From JAWKWH01 sp965204295 (GTDB lineage: Bacteria > Pseudomonadota > Alphaproteobacteria > Rhizobiales > Rhizobiaceae), in assembly GCA_965204295.1 (NCBI GenBank), contig OZ241973.1, forward strand, positions 2,666,001 to 2,730,000: 64,000 bases of DNA. The letters are read 5' to 3'. Both the position numbers and the translations under genes were made by a program. The notes under the pieces are model-generated. The model saw nothing but the letters and a program-made list of their open reading frames with translations. It searched no databases and was not told the origin of the DNA. Positions within the stretch are counted from its first letter, which is position 1, and each line of letters starts with the position of its first letter. Of this stretch, positions 36,579-44,906 are shown piece by piece.

Positions 36579-37009
36579 GAAACCTTTCGCCGTTCGTTCA
36601 GAAGGGCGAGCAATCCCTCTATCCCTTCCTCAATGCGGCAGGACCAAATGGTGACAGCCTGCCAGCCGTCGCGCTCCAGGGCTTCGACCGCCCGTCGGTC
36701 GCGTTCGACGTTCTTGGAGATTTTTTCCCGCCAAAAATCGTGGTTCGTGGCCGGGAATTTACCCTTCGGGCAATCGTGACCGTGCCAAAAGCACCCATGG
36801 ACGAATACCGCCACACGATAGCGGGGAAACACCAAATCCGGGGTTCCTGGCAGCTTGCGCGCATGGAGCCGGTAACGAAACCCGGCGGCAAACACCCGTT
36901 TGCGCACGGCAAGTTCCGGTTCGGTGTCCTTATTCTTTACCGCCGCCATCATGGCGGAGCGCTGCGCGGAGGTAACTTTGTCTGTCACGGCAAGGGTATT
37001 TTCACTCAA
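36575..37009 (-). CDS. vsr: Very-short-patch repair endonuclease
   Basis: 144 aa, full length. Vsr nicks next to T:G mismatches that arise by deamination of 5-methylcytosine, which explains its place beside dcm. The catalytic Asp58 (TPDLVF) and the His-rich FVHGCFWHGHDC (69-80) are intact. The start is TTG at 37009. Its 5' half and upstream DNA are duplicated at 24619-24990. In systems carrying a GHKL ATPase, Vsr-like proteins may instead serve as the restriction nuclease, so either role is possible. Confidence 0.94.
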   Translation of the reverse strand: MSENTLAVTDKVTSAQRSAMMAAVKNKDTEPELAVRKRVFAAGFRYRLHARKLPGTPDLVFPRYRVAVFVHGCFWHGHDCPKGKFPATNHDFWREKISKNVERDRRAVEALERDGWQAVTIWSCRIEEGIEGLLALLNERRKVS

Positions 37010-37223
37010 GTTTCCCCTTGAACGCCATACTTATATCATATCGGCCGCCGATTAACCCCGGTTCCGCGCAAAACGGGAGAAGGCGGTAGGCCGGGTGAAA
37101 ACCGAGACCGAGGAGCGCCCGGCGTCCCGTGCGGACATGGTTTTCACGGTTCGGCTCCCCGCTTCGGGTTGCAATGGACAAAAGAAGCCGATTTCACAAT
37201 CCGGAAGTTTCGGGATCGACGGC
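36853..37223 (+). repeat. 371-bp near-identical direct repeat, copy B
   Basis: Partner of 24619-24990. It begins inside vsr and ends in non-coding DNA at a GGATCGACGGC junction. Beyond the right end the two copies diverge completely. Confidence 0.95.
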
Positions 37224-37513
37224 TCGGGGCCATTTGACGCGGGAATTCCGCCGGACCCGGTCGCGGCGGACGCAAATTCGATGTCCGTTCCATTTCGAAA
37301 AGCGACCGGCATCGAAGTGTCGAGGTGCGCGCACGAGATAAGCGTTACTTTCCGGTCGCTTGCGAACAATTCACCAAATCGGCGCGATCGCCGGGTTCGA
37401 GGATGTAACAAAGCGGCTTCAAACCGCCGACCGGACAATCGTTCCCGTCCGTCGGGTTCCGGACCGACCGGAGGGCGGACCTCTCCACCCTCCGGAAACA
37501 TCGGCCTTGAAGC
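37010..37513. other. Non-coding DNA upstream of vsr
   Basis: 504 bases: the upstream half belongs to repeat copy B and includes a TATA-rich stretch (37029-37041) that could be the vsr promoter on the minus strand. A plus-strand frame across the region is translatable in both repeat copies but shows no family or ribosome-binding site, so I do not call it. Confidence 0.55.
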
Positions 37514-38710
37514 CTACAGGAAGCGAAACACGATCGGGCAGTTCACGACGAAACCCACCGACCCGTAGTCGCCCCCGTCGAGGCCGGTCATCCAGCCCCG
37601 CTCCACGAGGCCGAGGATTTGAAACTCTTCGGTCACCCGCGACCGATACCCCGCCCGAACGGCCTCTTCCGTCCAGACGCTCGGATTCAGATCCCACAAC
37701 GGGCTGTAGTCGGTCGCTACGGTCGGGATTCCCCCCAGCACGTTCAGCGGAGACCCGCCGTCCGAAAGCGCGCTGTTCAGCCCCTGCCGCTGCGGGTTGT
37801 CCTTGCCGGTGGGGCCGTTCACCACCACGAAGATGCGCTCCACGGGCGAGAAAAGGCTGTCGTCCGCCCCCAACTGGATACCGTTCAGGGCGGGAGCGTG
37901 CGTCGCTCCCTCAAGAGTCGCGGGCGCCGGATGATTGGCGTCCGTGGACAAATAAAGCACCGGGCGCGCAAAGCTGAAGCCCGGAGTCAGGCTCAAGGTC
38001 ACCGTGCCTTCCTCGGGGCAGATCGAGACGACCTTGTCGTGCACGACCGAATGATCCGCGCCGCCGTCGCAGAACCTGTTAAGCGTAGCTTCGTCGACAT
38101 CGAACGCCACGGTCGGCGCGTTGTAGATGAAACCGCCCGCGTTTTCGATCTTCACCAGCGGGCTGTAGTCCTCATCTCCCACCGAGCCCGGCTGCACCGA
38201 CTTCGGCGGAAAGAAATCCGGCGCATCTCCGGGGCTGACGCTTCGCTCGGGCGAAAAGTCGACCCCGCCGCCGTCGAAGACCAGCGTGAAGTCCTCGGCG
38301 AGCCGCGCTCTGCGCACCGCGCCGCCGACATCCGCGAATGTCAGTTTCGGCGAGTAGTTCAGACCGAGCGCGTCGGCATTGCCGCGATCGTCGGTATCGA
38401 GAACGACGTACCAGACCGACTCACCCGATTCCAGCCTGCCTTCGTACAACGGCAGCCTGACCGTGCCCTCATCGAGATCGACCCGGCCCGCCTTGAGCAA
38501 CTTAAACGGCCCGATCAGTTCCTTCTGCACCTCCGACGGCGCAGGGCCGAAATAGGTGAGCGGCACATCGGCGCCGATCGATGGCGGCGCCGGGGCGACG
38601 TCCCCGTCGGCGTCGGCAGGCATTTGCTGCGCGCCCGCGGCTCCGGCGAAAGCGAGAGCCCCCGCCACCGAGAGCAGCCGAAATCCTTCAAGTACATTTC
38701 CGATGGTCAT
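37514..38710 (-). CDS. Secreted protein of unknown function
   Basis: 398 aa. Signal peptide MTIGNVLEGFRLLSVAGALA with cleavage near AGA-QQM, so periplasmic or extracellular. The mature part is rich in beta-type segments with repeated YSPL/YSPK motifs (DYSPLVKIEN, DYSPLWDLN), two Cys residues (near 225 and 240), and a proline-rich N-terminus. No catalytic motif seen. A TTG four codons upstream is an alternative start. It is a lone minus-strand gene in the island. Confidence 0.7.
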   Translation of the reverse strand: MTIGNVLEGFRLLSVAGALAFAGAAGAQQMPADADGDVAPAPPSIGADVPLTYFGPAPSEVQKELIGPFKLLKAGRVDLDEGTVRLPLYEGRLESGESVWYVVLDTDDRGNADALGLNYSPKLTFADVGGAVRRARLAEDFTLVFDGGGVDFSPERSVSPGDAPDFFPPKSVQPGSVGDEDYSPLVKIENAGGFIYNAPTVAFDVDEATLNRFCDGGADHSVVHDKVVSICPEEGTVTLSLTPGFSFARPVLYLSTDANHPAPATLEGATHAPALNGIQLGADDSLFSPVERIFVVVNGPTGKDNPQRQGLNSALSDGGSPLNVLGGIPTVATDYSPLWDLNPSVWTEEAVRAGYRSRVTEEFQILGLVERGWMTGLDGGDYGSVGFVVNCPIVFRFL

Positions 38711-39060
38711 GTTTCCGTCCAATCCTCCTGGCCGAACGCAACCGAACCCGCGCGACGTTCACGCGAACCGGCGGTCGGCATTCAAGACAAGGCCACGATC
38801 CGGCCTCCCTAACGCATTCGAGGCTAATGCGCGGACCGCTCCGGGTCAAGCGCCCGAAATCGAGGAATGCGCATCGATCTCGTCGACCGAGCCGCAAGCA
38901 ATAGCGACGCCACGGACCGCGCCAACCCCCATCGCGGTCCCGTCGGCTTCGGAAAGACCGGTTCTTCGAAGTGTCCATGCGGATCGATCCCGGCCGGTTC
39001 ACAGGCCCGCCGCCGCGAACGGTTCTTTTCTTTGATGTCCGCCGGTCGGAAGAAGACCGG

Positions 39061-39313
39061 AAAGTGTCGGTCAACAGGACACAGGGCTTCGCGCCCGTGC
39101 CGGAAGACGTCCGGAATTTCCATATCGGCGGCTATCGGGCGCTCGACAAATGTCTCAAGTCGCGCAAGGGCCGGAAGCATTTTTCGCCGCAAGACCGCGA
39201 CGCCGGACTAAGCGACCCGTATCGGTCGCATCCGCGACGCGCTTTCCTTCACCGTCCGGCGGATGGAGGAAATCGACACGGCTTATGCACAGGCCTTTCC
39301 CGACCGGGGATAA
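39061..39313 (+). pseudogene. C-terminal remnant of a type ISP restriction-modification enzyme
   Basis: Reads NRTQGFAPVPEDVRNFHIGG and YRALDKCLKSRKGR, the typical end of type ISP single-chain enzymes (methylase-helicase-nuclease). It then shifts frame: RIRDALSFTVRRMEEIDTAY continues in another frame to a TAA at 39311-39313. All catalytic domains are gone. The 287 bases upstream (38711-38997) hold nothing recognised. Confidence 0.75.
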
Positions 39314-39385
39314 ACCGCGCCCGGCCACTCGAATTGTCATCCGGGCTTTGGCAGGGTCGGAGCGGTCGATTCGGGGAGCGCGAAG

Positions 39386-39703
39386 ATGGCGAAGCAGGAC
39401 GAGCCGGACTTTTTTGAAGAACCCGAAACGCAGGGCGAACTGTTCGGCGAAGACGGGCCGGCGGAGCGGACATGGACGCCCGACCGCGACAAGGTGAGGC
39501 GAAGACTTGAGCGCATTCTGGCCGAAGCGCGCGCCGCCGAAACCATGCCATGGAACCGGACCAGGCAAAGCCTTTATCAGGAAATCTTTCCCGACATGGC
39601 CAATCTTCTTCCCGAGAAGGAGGCCGCGCAATACCGCTTTCGGTTCGAGGCCGAATGGGAACGACTGAACGAGGGCCGCGCGATTCCGGCTCAATCGGAA
39701 TAA
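39386..39703 (+). CDS. Small conserved-looking protein, unknown
   Basis: 105 aa. The N-terminus is acidic (DEPDFFEEPETQGELFGEDG) and the rest helical (RRRLERILAEARAAETMPWN...), with no membrane segment. It follows the type ISP remnant by 72 bases on the same strand. The pattern LFGE...PWNRTRQSLY looks conserved in proteins I have seen but without a named function. Confidence 0.65.
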   Translation: MAKQDEPDFFEEPETQGELFGEDGPAERTWTPDRDKVRRRLERILAEARAAETMPWNRTRQSLYQEIFPDMANLLPEKEAAQYRFRFEAEWERLNEGRAIPAQSE

Positions 39704-40057
39704 CCCGTCCGCTTCCTTCGACCGCCCGTCTTCCCGTCTTTTCGAACTCACGACAGTCCACGCCGCGCCTGTTCGCATCCGTTCAGACCGTTCCTTCCGG
39801 ACGGAATTGAACGAAATCGATGGGTCCTGACCTTAAATCGCCGGATATGCGGTTGACCGGCCGCCGGTCGTTCCGGCAATCGCTTTTTCCCGTCCGCCCG
39901 CGCACCGGACGGACAACGAAGAATCGCGGCGATTGGCAGATTGGACCGCCGGAATCGGCATTTCCGGAATACCGAATCCGACACGGCTTCTCAGTCGGCG
40001 AAGTCCACGGTAGACAAGACGGACAAACGGCCGCCTGCCCGAAGCGGAACTGGAACG
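39704..40057. other. Intergenic before the MATE gene
   Basis: 354 bases. The MATE frame is open to 39941 but the residues before 40058 are not hydrophobic or family-like. No repeat or terminator recognised. Confidence 0.5.
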
Positions 40058-41446
40058 ATGTCCGCCGAAAGTCTTTCAACGCGAAATACGATCTCCGAAC
40101 GGCAATCCTGGCCGGATCACGTCCGCGCGACCCTGACGCTCGGGCTGCCGTTGATCGGGACGCATCTGGCCCAACTGGCCATCACCGCCACCGACGCCGT
40201 CATGATCGGCTGGCTTGGCGCAATTCCGCTCGGCGCCAGCGTGCTGGCGGGGCAATCGTTCTTTCTCCTGCTCATGCTCGGTTCGGGCTTCGCCCAGGCG
40301 ATCATGCCGATTGCGGCGCAGGCCGGGGGCCGGGGCGATATCCGCGGCGTCAGGCGGTCGGTGCGGATGGGTCTGTGGATCACATCGATCTATTGCGCGC
40401 TCAGCCTGCCGCCGCTGTGGTTTCTGGAGCCTCTGCTCCTGGCGGCCGGTCAGGATGAAACGGTTTCGGCTCTTGCAGGCGACTACATGGCGATCATGAT
40501 GTGGTCGTTCTTTCCGGCGATGCTTTCCTTTGTCCTGCGCTCGTTTCTCATCGCCGTCTCGCGCCCGCAGATCATGCTCTGGACGGCGGTCGTCGCGGCG
40601 ATCATGAACGGACTGCTGAATTATGCGCTGATTTTCGGCAATTGGGGCGCGCCGGAACTGGGTATCGAAGGCGCCGCCTATGCGTCGGCGATCACGTCGA
40701 CATTTTCATTCGCGTTTCTGTGTCTATACGCCGCCATCGAACGCCGCCTGAGGCGGTTCGGGATTTTCGTTCGACTTTGGCGACCGGATTGGCCGGCTTT
40801 CCTCGAAGTATTGAGGCTCGGCTGGCCGATCGGCCTGACGATCATTGCGGAAGCGGGACTGTTTACCGCTTCTTCGGTGATGATGGGCTGGCTTGGAACC
40901 GTCGAACTCGCCGCGCACGGAATTGCGCTGCAGCTCGCGTCGATCGCATTCATGATTCCGCTCGGTCTGTCAGGCGTCGCGACGGTCCGGGTCGGTCAGG
41001 CATTCGGTCGCGAAGATTTCGCCGGGCTTTTGCGCGCCGCTCAAACGGTCCTCGGCTTGTCCGTGTTTTCAGGAATTGTCTCGGCGGCGCTCTTCCTGGC
41101 GACCCCGCGACCGCTCGCATCCCTGTTTCTCGATCTCGCCAATCCCGACGCGGCCCGGGTTCTGGCAAGCGCCGTGTCGTTGTTGGCTTTCGCGGCGGCA
41201 TTTCAGTTGTTCGATTGCGTGCAGGCGGTGGCGGCCGGCTTGTTGCGGGGACTGAAGGACACACGCACACCGATGATTATCGCGGTGTTCAGTTATTGGG
41301 TAATCGGTATGCCGGGCGCCTGCATTCTGGCCTTTGGCGCGGGGATCGGCGGCGCCGGTGTGTGGCTTGGGCTTGCCATCGGCCTGGCCGCCGCGGCCGT
41401 TTTGCTCACTTTCCGGTTTTTCCGGATGGCGCCCGCGGCCGGATAA
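40058..41446 (+). CDS. MATE-family multidrug efflux transporter
   Basis: 462 aa and 12 hydrophobic helices in two related halves, as in NorM-type transporters that export cationic compounds against Na+ or H+. Typical residues: GLPLIGTHLAQLAITATDAV at the start of helix 1, and GWPIGLTIIAEAGLFTAS opening the second half. The ATG at 40058 gives the normal N-terminus. It lies 204 bases before ddl and may be ancestral chromosome or the last island gene. Confidence 0.9.
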   Translation: MSAESLSTRNTISERQSWPDHVRATLTLGLPLIGTHLAQLAITATDAVMIGWLGAIPLGASVLAGQSFFLLLMLGSGFAQAIMPIAAQAGGRGDIRGVRRSVRMGLWITSIYCALSLPPLWFLEPLLLAAGQDETVSALAGDYMAIMMWSFFPAMLSFVLRSFLIAVSRPQIMLWTAVVAAIMNGLLNYALIFGNWGAPELGIEGAAYASAITSTFSFAFLCLYAAIERRLRRFGIFVRLWRPDWPAFLEVLRLGWPIGLTIIAEAGLFTASSVMMGWLGTVELAAHGIALQLASIAFMIPLGLSGVATVRVGQAFGREDFAGLLRAAQTVLGLSVFSGIVSAALFLATPRPLASLFLDLANPDAARVLASAVSLLAFAAAFQLFDCVQAVAAGLLRGLKDTRTPMIIAVFSYWVIGMPGACILAFGAGIGGAGVWLGLAIGLAAAAVLLTFRFFRMAPAAG

Positions 41447-41649
41447 TGCGCGCCTGCGAACGATAATCCGATAATTCGCAATTATTTCGCGCGGGGCCTT
41501 GTCACGGAATCAACTCTCTGATTCTTATGGCGCGAGGGTTTTCCTGATTGAGTCGTTTACGCGTAAATCGCGTGGGGCGCCGGGCCTGTGTCCGTGGCGT
41601 GGCGTTGTCGCTCGTCCCGGGGAAACGGAGACAGGCGAGAGGTCGAAGG

Positions 41650-42576
41650 ATGACGGTAAAACACGTGGCCGTATTGTTGGGCGGATTTTCGTCCGAGCGG
41701 CCCGTGTCGTTGTCATCCGGCGATGCCTGCGCCGATGCTCTTGAGGGTGAGGGCTACCGCGTTACCCGGGTCGATGTCGATCACGATATCGGCGCGGTCC
41801 TCGGCGAACTGAAACCGGACGTCGCCTTCAACGCGCTTCATGGCCCGTTTGGCGAGGACGGAACGATTCAAGGGGTGCTCGAATATCTGGAGATCCCGTA
41901 CACGCACTCCGGCGTGCTCGCCTCCGCGCTTGCGATGGACAAGGAACGGGCGAAGATCGTCGCCCGCAAGGCCGGGATCCCGGTTGCCGAATCCAGAGTA
42001 ATGAACCGGTTTGAATTCAAGTCGACACATCCGATGCCTGTCCCCTACGTCGTCAAGCCGGTGGCGGAGGGATCGAGTTTCGGCGTCGTGATCGTCAAGG
42101 AAGGTCAGCATCATCCGCCGCAGATCGTCGGTTCGCCCGAGTGGCGATACGGCGATACGATAATGGTGGAGCGCTTTGTCCGGGGCCGTGAACTGACCTG
42201 CGCCGTGATCGGAGACGCCGCGCTCGGCGTTTGCGAGATCGTGCCTGTCGGTCACGAATTCTACGACTATGATTCAAAATATGTCGCGGGCGGCTCAAAA
42301 CACGTCTGCCCGGCGGAAATTTCACCAAATATTTACCAAAAAATTCAGACACTGTCGTTGAAGGCGCACCAGGCAATCGGCTGCCGCGGAGTCACCCGAT
42401 CGGACTTCCGCTATGACGACCGGCATTCGGAAAATGGTGAGGTCATCTGGCTGGAGGTCAACACCCAGCCGGGCATGACGCCGACTTCATTGGTGCCGGA
42501 GATCGCCGAACAAGCGGGACATTCGTTTGGCGAACTTCTGAAATGGATGGTGGAGGACGCATCGTGTTTGCGTTGA
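41650..42576 (+). CDS. ddl: D-alanine: D-alanine ligase
   Basis: Cytoplasmic ATP-grasp enzyme that makes the D-Ala-D-Ala used by MurF. 308 aa. Motifs: VAVLLGGFSSERPVSL at the N-terminus, ALHGPFGEDG, YVVKPVAEGSSFGV (ATP-binding Lys) and EVNTQPGMTP (metal ligands). The frame is open 34 codons further upstream, but the ATG at 41650 with AAGGA just before it gives the usual start. Core synteny resumes here after the insertion. Confidence 0.95.
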   Translation: MTVKHVAVLLGGFSSERPVSLSSGDACADALEGEGYRVTRVDVDHDIGAVLGELKPDVAFNALHGPFGEDGTIQGVLEYLEIPYTHSGVLASALAMDKERAKIVARKAGIPVAESRVMNRFEFKSTHPMPVPYVVKPVAEGSSFGVVIVKEGQHHPPQIVGSPEWRYGDTIMVERFVRGRELTCAVIGDAALGVCEIVPVGHEFYDYDSKYVAGGSKHVCPAEISPNIYQKIQTLSLKAHQAIGCRGVTRSDFRYDDRHSENGEVIWLEVNTQPGMTPTSLVPEIAEQAGHSFGELLKWMVEDASCLR

Positions 42577-43529
42577 AGTCAGCGTTCGGGAGCGGGAAGG
42601 CGCGCCGTACAAGCCGGTTGCCGGTTGACATCGGTACGCCCGGTGCGGCGGCCGCCGATCGCGCGGGCAGGGTTTTGCCGCGGTTTTTGCGGCGACCCGT
42701 TCGGCTGGCGGCCAGGCTGCTGGCCGACGGCGCCGGCGCCCCGCGATATGCGGCAACCGTCATGACCGTCATGACCGCCATGCTGCTCGGCGCGGTCGGG
42801 CTTTACGGAGCGATTCTGGGCGGTCACATGCCCAAGGTCGTTCAGGCGGTCACCGCGCGGACGGGATTCGCCATCAAGGATATCAGGATTTCCGGGCGGC
42901 GCCATGCATCGGAAATCGATGTGCTGGGAGAACTCGATCTCAATGGCCGGGCATCGCTGCTCGGTTACGGCGCGGAGGCGGCGCGGGAGAAAATCGCGGG
43001 ACTTCCCTGGGTTGCAAGCGTCTCGATCAGGAAAACCTATCCATCGACACTGGAGATTCGAATTGTCGAACGCGAACCGTTCGCCATCTGGCAAAACGGC
43101 TCGAAACTGGCGCTGGTCGAACAATCCGGGAATGTGATTGTCGCCTATCCGGGCGGGCAATTTTCAAATCTGCCGCTTATCGTCGGACCGGGGGCGCCCG
43201 AAAAAGCGCCGAACATCATCGAGCAGGTATCGACGCAGCCTCGTGTGGCCGACAGGGTAAAGGCCTTCATTCGCGTTGCCGACCGCCGCTGGAATCTAAG
43301 GCTCGAAAACGGGATTACCGTCAGATTGCCCGCAAACGGCGCGCGGCGGGCGATAGCCGACCTCGCCGGAATCGATCGTCGCGACGCGCTGCTGGACCGT
43401 GATATTGCCGCCGTCGACTTGCGGTTCGGAGACCGGATGGTCGTCCGGCTGACCCCGGAAGCGCTCGAAGCCCGCGCGGCCGCGCTGAAGGAACCGGAAA
43501 GACAGCGCCGCCGGGAGAAGAAGATATGA
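42564..43529 (+). CDS. ftsQ: Cell division protein FtsQ
   Basis: Bitopic membrane protein of the divisome that links FtsA/FtsZ to septal synthesis. 321 aa: a basic cytoplasmic tail, one membrane helix (about residues 65-88), then a POTRA domain (FAIKDIRISGRRHASEIDVL) and a beta domain. The start is GTG at 42564 with GGAGG 7 bases upstream, inside the last codons of ddl (13-base overlap). Its stop overlaps ftsA (ATGA). Confidence 0.92.
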   Translation: MFALKSAFGSGKARRTSRLPVDIGTPGAAAADRAGRVLPRFLRRPVRLAARLLADGAGAPRYAATVMTVMTAMLLGAVGLYGAILGGHMPKVVQAVTARTGFAIKDIRISGRRHASEIDVLGELDLNGRASLLGYGAEAAREKIAGLPWVASVSIRKTYPSTLEIRIVEREPFAIWQNGSKLALVEQSGNVIVAYPGGQFSNLPLIVGPGAPEKAPNIIEQVSTQPRVADRVKAFIRVADRRWNLRLENGITVRLPANGARRAIADLAGIDRRDALLDRDIAAVDLRFGDRMVVRLTPEALEARAAALKEPERQRRREKKI

Positions 43530-44833
43530 CCTGGCTCGGCGGCGCCAAAGGCGTGGAGGGCCGCTCCGGCGTCATAACGGTGCTGGACGTCGGGTCGTCG
43601 AAAGTCTGCTGCATGATCGCGCGCCTGCGTCCGGGCGGGTCGAGCGATCTCCTGCGCGGGCGAACGCACCGAATTCAGGTCATTGGAATCGGACACCAGC
43701 GCAGCCAGGGGATAAAATCGGGTGTGATCGTCGATCTGGCGAGCGCGGAACGGTCGGTGCGGCAGGCCGTGGACGCCGCCGAGCGTATGGCGGGCCTGAC
43801 CGTCGAATCGCTGATTGTCAATCTCACCGCGGGACGGATCAGGAGCGAGGCCTTCTCCGCGACGGTCAATCTGGGCGGACATGAGACCACGGCGTCCGAC
43901 ATCGGACGGGTGCTGGCCGCCGGGTCGAAGCAGGCCGTGGCGGCGGAGCGTGAAGTCATTCATTCGGTTCCGGCCGGCTATTCCCTCGATTCCGAAGGCG
44001 GAATTCGCGATCCCCTCGGAATGATCGGCGATCTGCTTGGCGTAAATATGCACGTCATGACCGCCGACGCGGCGCCTGTGAGAAATCTCGAACTCTGCGT
44101 CAACCGGGCTCATCTCTCGGTCGAGAGAATGGTCGCAACGCCTTTTGCGGCAGGCCTGTCCGCGCTTGTCGAGGACGAAGGCGAAATGGGAGCCGCCTGT
44201 ATCGATATGGGCGGCGGAACGACCTCGCTGGCGGTTTTCCAGAACGGCAATTTCGTGCATGCCGCCTCTGCCCCCGTGGGCGGGTTGCATGTGACGCAGG
44301 ATCTGGCCCGGAGCCTGTCGACAAGCATGGAGCACGCCGAGCGACTCAAGGTAATGCACGGTTCGGCGCTTCCGGTCCCCGTCGATGATGGCGACATGGT
44401 CAATATCGCATCGCTTTCAGGCGATGTCGCCGAGGCGCAGCAGCAGATTCCGCGGGCGGTGATGAACCGAATCGTGCGTGCGCGTATCGAGGAAATTCTG
44501 GAGATGATCCGTGACCGGCTTACCCGGTCGGGATATTCGGGCGCGGTTGGCAGGCGTATCGTGCTGACGGGCGGCGCCAGCCAGTTGGCCGGTTTGCCGG
44601 AAGCGGCCCGCCGCGTGCTTGGTAGAAGCGTTCGCATCGGCAGGCCCCTCGGCGTTGCCGGCCTCCCCGAAGCGACGAAGGGTCCGGCATTCGCCGCCGC
44701 GATAGGCCTCATGATCTATCCGCAGGTCGCGGGGTTCGAAAACAGCGGGCGGAGTATGCATCGAATTGGCGCGGCTCTTACGGGCACCGGACCGATTCAA
44801 CGTGTCGGACAATGGATCAGAAACAGTTTTTAG
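43526..44833 (+). CDS. ftsA: Cell division protein FtsA
   Basis: Actin-like ATPase that tethers FtsZ to the membrane. 435 aa. The phosphate-binding segments TVLDVGSSKVCCMIA (near 18) and CIDMGGGTTSLAVF (near 225) and the C-terminal TGGASQLAGL (near 350) define the fold. The C-terminal helix (GQWIRNSF) is the membrane-binding amphipathic segment. A 73-base spacer follows before ftsZ. Confidence 0.95.
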   Translation: MTWLGGAKGVEGRSGVITVLDVGSSKVCCMIARLRPGGSSDLLRGRTHRIQVIGIGHQRSQGIKSGVIVDLASAERSVRQAVDAAERMAGLTVESLIVNLTAGRIRSEAFSATVNLGGHETTASDIGRVLAAGSKQAVAAEREVIHSVPAGYSLDSEGGIRDPLGMIGDLLGVNMHVMTADAAPVRNLELCVNRAHLSVERMVATPFAAGLSALVEDEGEMGAACIDMGGGTTSLAVFQNGNFVHAASAPVGGLHVTQDLARSLSTSMEHAERLKVMHGSALPVPVDDGDMVNIASLSGDVAEAQQQIPRAVMNRIVRARIEEILEMIRDRLTRSGYSGAVGRRIVLTGGASQLAGLPEAARRVLGRSVRIGRPLGVAGLPEATKGPAFAAAIGLMIYPQVAGFENSGRSMHRIGAALTGTGPIQRVGQWIRNSF

Positions 44834-44906
44834 CAATCGCGGGGCTTGCCCCAAACGATCGGCGCCGAGGCGGCGGCGATCCGAAAGGTGAAAAGGACGA
44901 GGTATC

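Noticed and set aside
37095..37568. Possible 157-codon gene in the non-coding DNA beside repeat copy B
   Set aside because: Its first part is also present in copy A but diverges to unrelated sequence, with no ribosome-binding site or family.
11627..41649. Prophage
   Set aside because: No capsid, terminase, tail or lysis genes; the content is defence, transport and IS debris.
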